This document shows, one piece after another, positions 33,387 through 37,523 of a DNA stretch of 37,523 bases. The notes below the pieces were generated by a model. It searched no databases, was not told the DNA's origin, and was given only the letters and a program-made list of their open reading frames with translations. This stretch comes from Bacteroidota bacterium. Lineage in GTDB: Bacteria > Bacteroidota > Bacteroidia > Chitinophagales > Chitinophagaceae. Within the stretch, counting starts at the first letter, position 1; every line of letters begins with the position of its first letter. The stretch covers positions 1 to 37,523 of the forward strand of contig JAUZOA010000054.1 of the NCBI GenBank assembly GCA_030706685.1. Direction: 5' to 3'. A program made the position numbers and the translations under genes.

Positions 33387-33444
33387 AGCTGTTAGCTATA
33401 AGTTTTTCTTGTAGCTAACAGCTAATGGCTTATAGCTGACAGCT
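33387..33444. repeat. Hairpin repeat between convergent genes
   Basis: AGCTGTTAGCTATAAG (33387-33402) pairs at 15 of 16 positions with 33429-33444. An alternative inner stem, TGTTAGCTA (33390-33398) with TAGCTAACA (33412-33420), excludes the outer one. The AGCTGTTAGCTA type of sequence looks like a dispersed repeat. It may also end transcription from both sides, but T-tracts are absent. Confidence 0.7.
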
Positions 33445-34151
33445 CATCTCTTCTTTCGTTTGATCAGCTTTGCCTTGATGATCCTTACATCTGTTACCGG
33501 TCGGTCACGATCTATGCCTTTGCTTGTTTCCACTGCTGCGATCTTATCTACCACGTCTAACCCTTTTACTACTTCCCCGAACACTGTATAATTCTGGTCA
33601 AGATGCGGTGTTCCCCCGATCGTTGTATATACTTCCCGCTGGTAAGCCGGAATTTTCCTTCCTCCAAGCCGGTATGTTTCCAATGAATCCAAACCCGCAT
33701 TCGTAAAAATCTTTCCCTGTACAATATAAAACTGGCTGCCGCTGCTGGCTTTTTCAGGATTATTGTCCCTTGCTGCGGCTATTACTCCTTTTTTGTGAAA
33801 TAGTGTTGCCCTGAATTCAGCGGGTACGCGGTACGCAGGCCCACCATTACCCAGGGGTTGTCCCGCAGCAGCATGTTTGCTATCAGGATCGCCTCCCTGG
33901 ATCATAAAATTTTTAATCACCCGGTGAAACAAGACGCTGTCATAGAACCCGACCTTCACTAATTTTAAAAAATTATCACGATGCAAAGGAGTGGAATCAG
34001 ACAGGCGGATAGTGATATCCCCGTAATTAGTTTGTAATAAAACATCTCTTTTCCTGTCCTTCTTCCTGAGTGTTGAGTCTTTCTGGGCAACGCTAAGGAA
34101 CGCTACTAAAATGCCAATAAACGCTAATAGAATTTTTTTAATGACAATCAT
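33444..34151 (-). CDS. Cyclophilin-type peptidyl-prolyl isomerase, exported
   Basis: The 235-residue protein catalyses proline isomerisation during protein folding. A signal peptide (VIKKILLAFIGILVAFLSVAQ) sends it to the periplasm. The cyclophilin fold follows from about residue 38 (VLLQTNYGDITIRLSD). Active-site elements are visible: FHRVIKNFMIQGGDP (with the catalytic Arg), GVIAAARDNNPEKASSGSQFYI, and the DQNYTVFGEVVKGLDVVDKI strand. A loop with AYQREVYTTIGGTPHLD is longer than in E. coli PpiA, as in many Bacteroidetes enzymes. It starts 10 bases after the small unknown gene upstream, so the two form an operon. Confidence 0.94.
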   Translation of the reverse strand: MIVIKKILLAFIGILVAFLSVAQKDSTLRKKDRKRDVLLQTNYGDITIRLSDSTPLHRDNFLKLVKVGFYDSVLFHRVIKNFMIQGGDPDSKHAAAGQPLGNGGPAYRVPAEFRATLFHKKGVIAAARDNNPEKASSGSQFYIVQGKIFTNAGLDSLETYRLGGRKIPAYQREVYTTIGGTPHLDQNYTVFGEVVKGLDVVDKIAAVETSKGIDRDRPVTDVRIIKAKLIKRKKR

Positions 34152-34161
34152 TGATCAGTAG

Positions 34162-34509
34162 TTAGAAGTTGTGTGATTCAAAATATAGCAGTATATGATC
34201 TTTCAGGAAGTTTTCCTGGGCGATAGTATCCATTACAGGCATGGGTTTTAGTTGCCTGAAATGCGGCCAGCCTTCCTCGTCCACCCGCTCTATTTCATAA
34301 TAACCACTTTGTGAAAACAGGCTGCAGACAGCTACATGCATGAGGTCCTGTTTTTGTTCTTTGGTGAATTTTTCTTTTACCTGTCCATACTCCTGTATAC
34401 CGATCAGGAATAATATAGTTTCCAGGTCCGGTTTTTTACCATCAAAGCGTTCCATCAGCTTTGCTTGCAGCGTCCACCAGCGTTGTTGCAGGTCATCCTG
34501 AATTTGCAT
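34162..34509 (-). CDS. Small conserved-looking protein of unknown function
   Basis: The 115-residue soluble protein has no signal peptide or membrane segment. It is largely helical in appearance (QQRWWTLQAKLMERFDGKKP, then LETILFLIGIQEYGQVKEKF) and has an aromatic C-terminus (LLYFESHNF). I do not recognise a family, though the composition looks like a true protein and it is co-transcribed with the cyclophilin gene 10 bases downstream. On the minus strand TATCTTTG (34515-34522) lies five bases before the ATG, so the transcript is probably leaderless or nearly so. Confidence 0.8.
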   Translation of the reverse strand: MQIQDDLQQRWWTLQAKLMERFDGKKPDLETILFLIGIQEYGQVKEKFTKEQKQDLMHVAVCSLFSQSGYYEIERVDEEGWPHFRQLKPMPVMDTIAQENFLKDHILLYFESHNF

Positions 34510-34514
34510 GGATG

Positions 34515-34538
34515 CAAAGATAAGGAGCGCTAATTTTG
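34515..34538. promoter_or_regulatory. Back-to-back divergent promoters
   Basis: Two exact TAnnTTTG boxes face away from each other: TATCTTTG on the minus strand (34515-34522) for the unknown gene, and TAATTTTG on the plus strand (34531-34538) for the GNAT gene. Only eight bases separate them, so polymerase binding at the two should exclude each other. Confidence 0.65.
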
Positions 34539-34552
34539 AAAAAAGGAATCAA

Positions 34553-34996
34553 ATGACCGCTACAAAAGGGGAATATACCATCAGTACCGACAAGAATGAA
34601 ATGGATATTGATTTTATCCATGGTTTTTTAACTAATTCCTATTGGGCAGCCGGTATCACCAGGGAGATTATCTCCCGGTCCGTCCAGGGCTCTTTATGTT
34701 TTGGAGTCTTTCATACAGGCAAGCAGGTTGGCTTTGCAAGAATGGTAACGGACGGCGCCACTTTTGCTTATCTCGCCGATGTCTTTATTGATGAAAAGTA
34801 CCGGGGAAAAGGGCTGAGTAAATGGTTGATGGAATTTATTATGTCACACCCGGACCTGCAGGGTCTGCGGAGAATACTATTGGCAACGCGCGATGCGCAT
34901 GGTTTGTATGCTCAATTCGGGTTTACCCCGCTTAATAACCCGGATCGCTGGATGCAGATTCATAACCCTGATGTATATAAACGTTGGGTGGATTGA
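34553..34996 (+). CDS. GNAT-family N-acetyltransferase
   Basis: The 147-residue cytoplasmic protein transfers an acetyl group from acetyl-CoA to an unknown amine. It has the GNAT core: FGVFHTGKQVGFARMVTDGA, then FAYLADVFIDEKYRGKGLSKW with the acetyl-CoA-binding R/Q-x-x-G-x-G/A form (YRGKGLS), and the C-terminal AHGLYAQFGFTPL. I start it at ATG 34553 (MTATKGEYTIS), 14 bases after the -7 box. A frame open from 34508 would include the promoter and overlap the divergent gene. It is intact, unlike the other acetyltransferase near 2 kb. Confidence 0.9.
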   Translation: MTATKGEYTISTDKNEMDIDFIHGFLTNSYWAAGITREIISRSVQGSLCFGVFHTGKQVGFARMVTDGATFAYLADVFIDEKYRGKGLSKWLMEFIMSHPDLQGLRRILLATRDAHGLYAQFGFTPLNNPDRWMQIHNPDVYKRWVD

Positions 34997-35058
34997 ACAC
35001 GGATGAAAGGGATTTTCGTCTCTGTTCCCGATTTTTCATTAGTAAGCTGCTTCTGCGA

Positions 35059-35379
35059 TTAATTGGCTTTTTCTACAAGAACCGCTGTGCCGTAAGCCAA
35101 TACTTCGGTTACGCCTCCCATTACTTCGTTGGCATCATATCTCATACTGATGATCGCATTGGCTCCTCTTTCGCCGGCTTGCTGCAGCATAAATTGAAAG
35201 GCTTCCTCCCGGGTTTTCTCGCATAGTTCCCGGTATATAGAAATATTACCGCCAAAGAGGGTTTGAATTCCCCCGGCAATATTGCCAAACAGGCTCCGTG
35301 AACGCACCGTGATGCCTCTTACTATACCGAGGCTTTTTATAACACGATAGCCATTCAGTTCAATGTTAGTGGTGACCAT
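35059..35379 (-). CDS. YbjQ/UPF0145-family protein
   Basis: The 106-residue protein starts MVTTNIELNGYRVIKSLGIV and contains GITVRSRSLFGNIAGGIQTL and the family hallmark GERGANAIISMRYDANEV. Members of this heavy-metal-binding-annotated family form small pentamers; their job is not known. ATG 35394 is an alternative start giving 111 residues, and a TTTG box lies directly before it. The gene converges with the GNAT gene, with no clear terminator between them. Confidence 0.88.
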   Translation of the reverse strand: MVTTNIELNGYRVIKSLGIVRGITVRSRSLFGNIAGGIQTLFGGNISIYRELCEKTREEAFQFMLQQAGERGANAIISMRYDANEVMGGVTEVLAYGTAVLVEKAN

Positions 35380-35411
35380 GGTTGTATCAATCATATCAAA
35401 GGTTTTGGCGA

Positions 35412-35794
35412 ATATATAAAAACAATAAGCAATTTAACAAGGCAGAACCGTGGGTATTGTACCAGTTTGATTTCTCGCAGCGTTCGCAGCGGCCTGACGA
35501 CGCAGCGAACATTGCACCGTTGCAATCGTCGCGTGAAATATATTTTCAAACTGCTAGATTACTGATACTTTGGATAGTGTGCAGTTTGGTTTCCCGCAGC
35601 GTTCGCAGCGGCAAGGCGACGCAGCGAACATTGCCCGGTTGGATCGTCGCGTGAAATATATAAAAACAATCAGCAATTTAAACCAGGCAGAACCGTGGGT
35701 ATTGTACCAGTTTGGTTTCCCGCAATGTTCGCAGCGGCAAGGCGACGCAGCGAACATTGCCCCGTTGGATCGTCGCGTGAAATATATTTTCAAA
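35412..35794. repeat. Three copies of an 80-88 bp hairpin repeat
   Basis: Copies lie at 35463-35550, 35582-35661 and 35708-35794. Each reads CAGTTTG, then TTTCCCGCA, GTTCGCAGCGG, GCGACGCAGCGAACATTG and ATCGTCGCGTGAAATATAT. In copy 3 the arms GCAATGTTCGC (35722-35732) and GCGAACATTGC (35750-35760) are perfect. GCGACG also pairs with CGTCGC further on, giving an alternative fold. Copies 1 and 3 share about 50 more bases upstream (35412-35462 and 35658-35707, including AGGCAGAACCGTGGGTATTG), so one arose by duplication of a 139-bp unit. Frames open across it on both strands repeat the same peptide and are by-products. Confidence 0.85.
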
Positions 35795-35978
35795 ATGGTG
35801 TATTACCGGGCCCTGTCCTCTTCTCACCATAGCCGGAGGAAGTCCGGATCAAGTTCACAGCAAGCCCGCCCGGATGCATTATGATACAGTTATTTCATGG
35901 AAGGCTACATTGTCAGAAAAGAGGCTCAAACGCGGAGACTCGTGGCAAAAGAATTATACCTTCGCTCACTTTATTACT

Positions 35979-36863
35979 ATGCGAACATTCAGAAGATTAC
36001 AATTGACAGCAGCGCTTATCCCGGGGCTTTTGTTTACCAGTTTTTTTGCCACAGGTCAAAAACTCATCAAACCTCCCAATGTCCAGGAAAGCTGGTCGCA
36101 GGCGTACGAACCTTTCCGTATTGCCGGCAACCTGTATTATGTAGGAACTTATGACCTTGCCTGCTACCTGATTACTACTCCCCAGGGGCATATCCTGATC
36201 AACACAGGGCTGGCGGAATCTGTGTCCATGATCCAATCGAATGTGAAAGCGTTAGGCTTTAATTTTTCAGATATCAAAATTTTACTCGCAACACACGCGC
36301 ATTATGACCATGTAGGCGGGATGGCGGAAATAAAAAAGATAACGGGCGCCGCTATGATGATCCATGAAAAAGATGCACCGGTACTGGCTGATGGAGGAAA
36401 CTCCGACTATGCAATGGGTGGCCAGGGCAGCACATTTGAACCTGTCAGGGCAGACCGGTTGCTGCATGATGAGGATACGGTAAGACTAGGCGGTATGCAG
36501 ATCATTGTATTACATCACCCGGGGCATACAAAGGGGGCCTGTAGTTTTTTATTTGATGTGAAGGACGACAGCCGGTCCTACCGGGTGTTAATTGCCAATA
36601 TGCCTACTATACTTGACCCCACCAAACTTTCAGGCATGCCCACCTACCCCGATGTGGGAAAAGACTATGCGAATACATTTGCGGCGATGAAAAAATTACA
36701 ATTCGATATCTGGCTTTCTTCTCATGCCAGCCAGTTCGGACTTCACCAGAAACGCAAGCCCGGCGATGCTTATCATCCTGAAGCATTCATTGACCGGAAA
36801 GGATATGATGCAATGATTGAAGATTTACAAAAAGCATATTTGAAAAGGCTGGAGGATAAGTGA
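35979..36863 (+). CDS. Subclass B3 metallo-beta-lactamase
   Basis: The 294-residue enzyme hydrolyses beta-lactams, typically including carbapenems, using two zinc ions in the periplasm. I start at ATG 35979, which gives a signal peptide (MRTFRRLQLTAALIPGLLFT, cleavage near ATGQ). The frame is open 35 codons upstream, but that part overlaps repeat-adjacent sequence and has no family similarity. Zinc ligands fit subclass B3: H106-A-H108-Y-D110-H111, H183 (HHPGHTKGA) and H249 (LSSHASQF). No Cys ligand is present, so it is not B1. Environmental Bacteroidetes carry many such chromosomal enzymes. A remote hydrolase of other function with the same motifs is possible, but the full B3 pattern (QGHILINTG, DYAMGGQG) makes this less likely. 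Confidence 0.88.
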   Translation: MRTFRRLQLTAALIPGLLFTSFFATGQKLIKPPNVQESWSQAYEPFRIAGNLYYVGTYDLACYLITTPQGHILINTGLAESVSMIQSNVKALGFNFSDIKILLATHAHYDHVGGMAEIKKITGAAMMIHEKDAPVLADGGNSDYAMGGQGSTFEPVRADRLLHDEDTVRLGGMQIIVLHHPGHTKGACSFLFDVKDDSRSYRVLIANMPTILDPTKLSGMPTYPDVGKDYANTFAAMKKLQFDIWLSSHASQFGLHQKRKPGDAYHPEAFIDRKGYDAMIEDLQKAYLKRLEDK

Positions 36864-36871
36864 TTCAACGT

Positions 36872-36890
36872 GAGACACTACCTGGAATCC
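36872..36890 (+). repeat. Single copy of the MITE end sequence
   Basis: GAGACACTACCTGGAATCC is nearly the same as the right end of the MITE-like element (GGGACACTACCTGGGAT, from 26434). No partner end is seen nearby. It lies nine bases after the metallo-beta-lactamase stop. Confidence 0.5.
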
Positions 36891-37019
36891 CCCTTCCCGG
36901 ATGGGCCAAGCAGGCAGGTCTATGGTTATCCGTGCTTTAATCCATACTTGTGCCCTGACGGCAGGGGTTAAACTGTGGGCTATGAAAAGGAAATAATCCC
37001 TGAACGGCTTTAGCTGTTT

Positions 37020-37523
37020 TTATTCCCTGATGAGCGATTGGTAATTACTAAACTTTTTCATTTGGCTCTCTTTCATCTCTCCTTCTGAATAAATAATGGC
37101 CATCTTTTCCGTTGCTGCCGCCATGATATAATCACCTTTTGCTGCGTATGCTGTCGCCAGTAAATCATAAAAGCCGGGAGACTCAAATTGAGTAGAAGCT
37201 ACGCCGCGTTTGGCGGCTATCAACGCTATTTCCAACAATTCATCATTTGTTGTTTTTGTACCAGTAATGGAAGATGAAAGTACCAGGTAAGTGTTTGGCT
37301 TCACATAGCTGAAATTGTACAGTACCTGCTTGCCGATTGAAATGGCTTCTTTTACATTGTTTGTTTTCAATGCAATATCAAGTTCAGGAAGCAATGCGGC
37401 AGCATGTGCGCCTGATCTGTAATTTGCAATGGCAACTCTCATGTCATATTCATTATTTACCATTTCTTCCAATGGTTTATCAATTGTGTGTGGGTCGCCG
37501 ATATATGCAACCTTACCGTCACG
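37020..37523 (-). CDS. C-terminal part of a thioredoxin-fold (TlpA/redoxin-like) protein, cut by window edge
   Basis: The frame is open to the end of the window and has no start here. The first visible residues (RDGKVAYIGDPHTIDKPLEE) look like the last strand of a thioredoxin-like domain, where TlpA-type proteins carry 'DGKV.WIG.P'. About 150 residues of helical repeat-like sequence follow (ELDIALKTNNVKEAISIGKQ and YDLLATAYAAKGDYIMAAAT), resembling a degenerate TPR pair. The CxxC site would be outside the window. The likely role is an exported redox protein with a helical tail; the thioredoxin part is inferred from a short segment. Confidence 0.65.
   Translation of the reverse strand, partial: RDGKVAYIGDPHTIDKPLEEMVNNEYDMRVAIANYRSGAHAAALLPELDIALKTNNVKEAISIGKQVLYNFSYVKPNTYLVLSSSITGTKTTNDELLEIALIAAKRGVASTQFESPGFYDLLATAYAAKGDYIMAAATEKMAIIYSEGEMKESQMKKFSNYQSLIRE

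Noticed and set aside
35463-35794. Possible CRISPR array
   Set aside because: There are only three copies of 80-88 bp with unequal spacing, partly duplicated spacers and no cas genes.
35554-35884. Open frames on both strands encoding a repeated peptide (minus strand: RSNGAMFAASPCRCE-like)
   Set aside because: The peptides arise from translating the hairpin repeats. Frames open on both strands at the same place and cysteine repeats follow the DNA repeat, not protein selection.

Overview
The window (about 43% GC by eye) reads as chromosomal DNA of a Bacteroidetes bacterium, most likely in or near the Chitinophagaceae. The evidence is two SusC/SusD pairs, a PorZ-type type IX secretion protein, a DUF4369/TlpA-type thioredoxin lipoprotein, an ECF sigma/anti-sigma pair, and repeated promoter boxes matching the Bacteroidetes TAnnTTTG -7 element. 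Shine-Dalgarno sites are mostly weak. The genus is inference; no rRNA or tRNA is present.

Left part (1-6.5 kb): the 3' end of alaS, an overlapping antisense 46-residue membrane peptide, a GNAT acetyltransferase broken by three frameshifts, a secreted PDZ-only protein with a clean terminator, gatB with a palindromic element inserted in frame, and a TlpA-like thiol-disulfide lipoprotein that ends at a bidirectional terminator. Middle left (6.5-19 kb): two SusC-SusD operons in tandem on the minus strand. They share a promoter/leader and N-terminal region, and no glycoside hydrolase, sensor or FecI/FecR accompanies them. An RND/MMPL-type exporter follows.

Middle (19-28 kb): porZ and recO on the plus strand, separated by a perfect 28-bp inverted repeat. 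Next come a degenerate 11-bp-period array, a minus-strand operon of amidohydrolase, diheme cytochrome c peroxidase and a small c-type cytochrome, a cluster of palindromic elements (one MITE-like), and prfA. Right part (28-37.5 kb): a candidate small RNA, a VanZ-like gene lying between two inward-facing related terminator elements, an anti-sigma/ECF sigma operon, gcvH, a TonB-type outer-membrane receptor, a cyclophilin with a small unknown protein, a GNAT gene, a YbjQ-family gene, three hairpin repeats, a subclass B3 metallo-beta-lactamase, and the 3' part of a thioredoxin-fold protein.

Most genes are ordinary housekeeping or envelope genes. I do not see a complete new defence or biosynthetic system. 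The novelty lies in the small-scale structure: palindromic repeats (one inside gatB), the 11-bp array, the paired RNA/terminator elements around the VanZ gene, near-leaderless promoters and several non-ATG starts. All calls come from reading the sequence; no database search or folding program was run.
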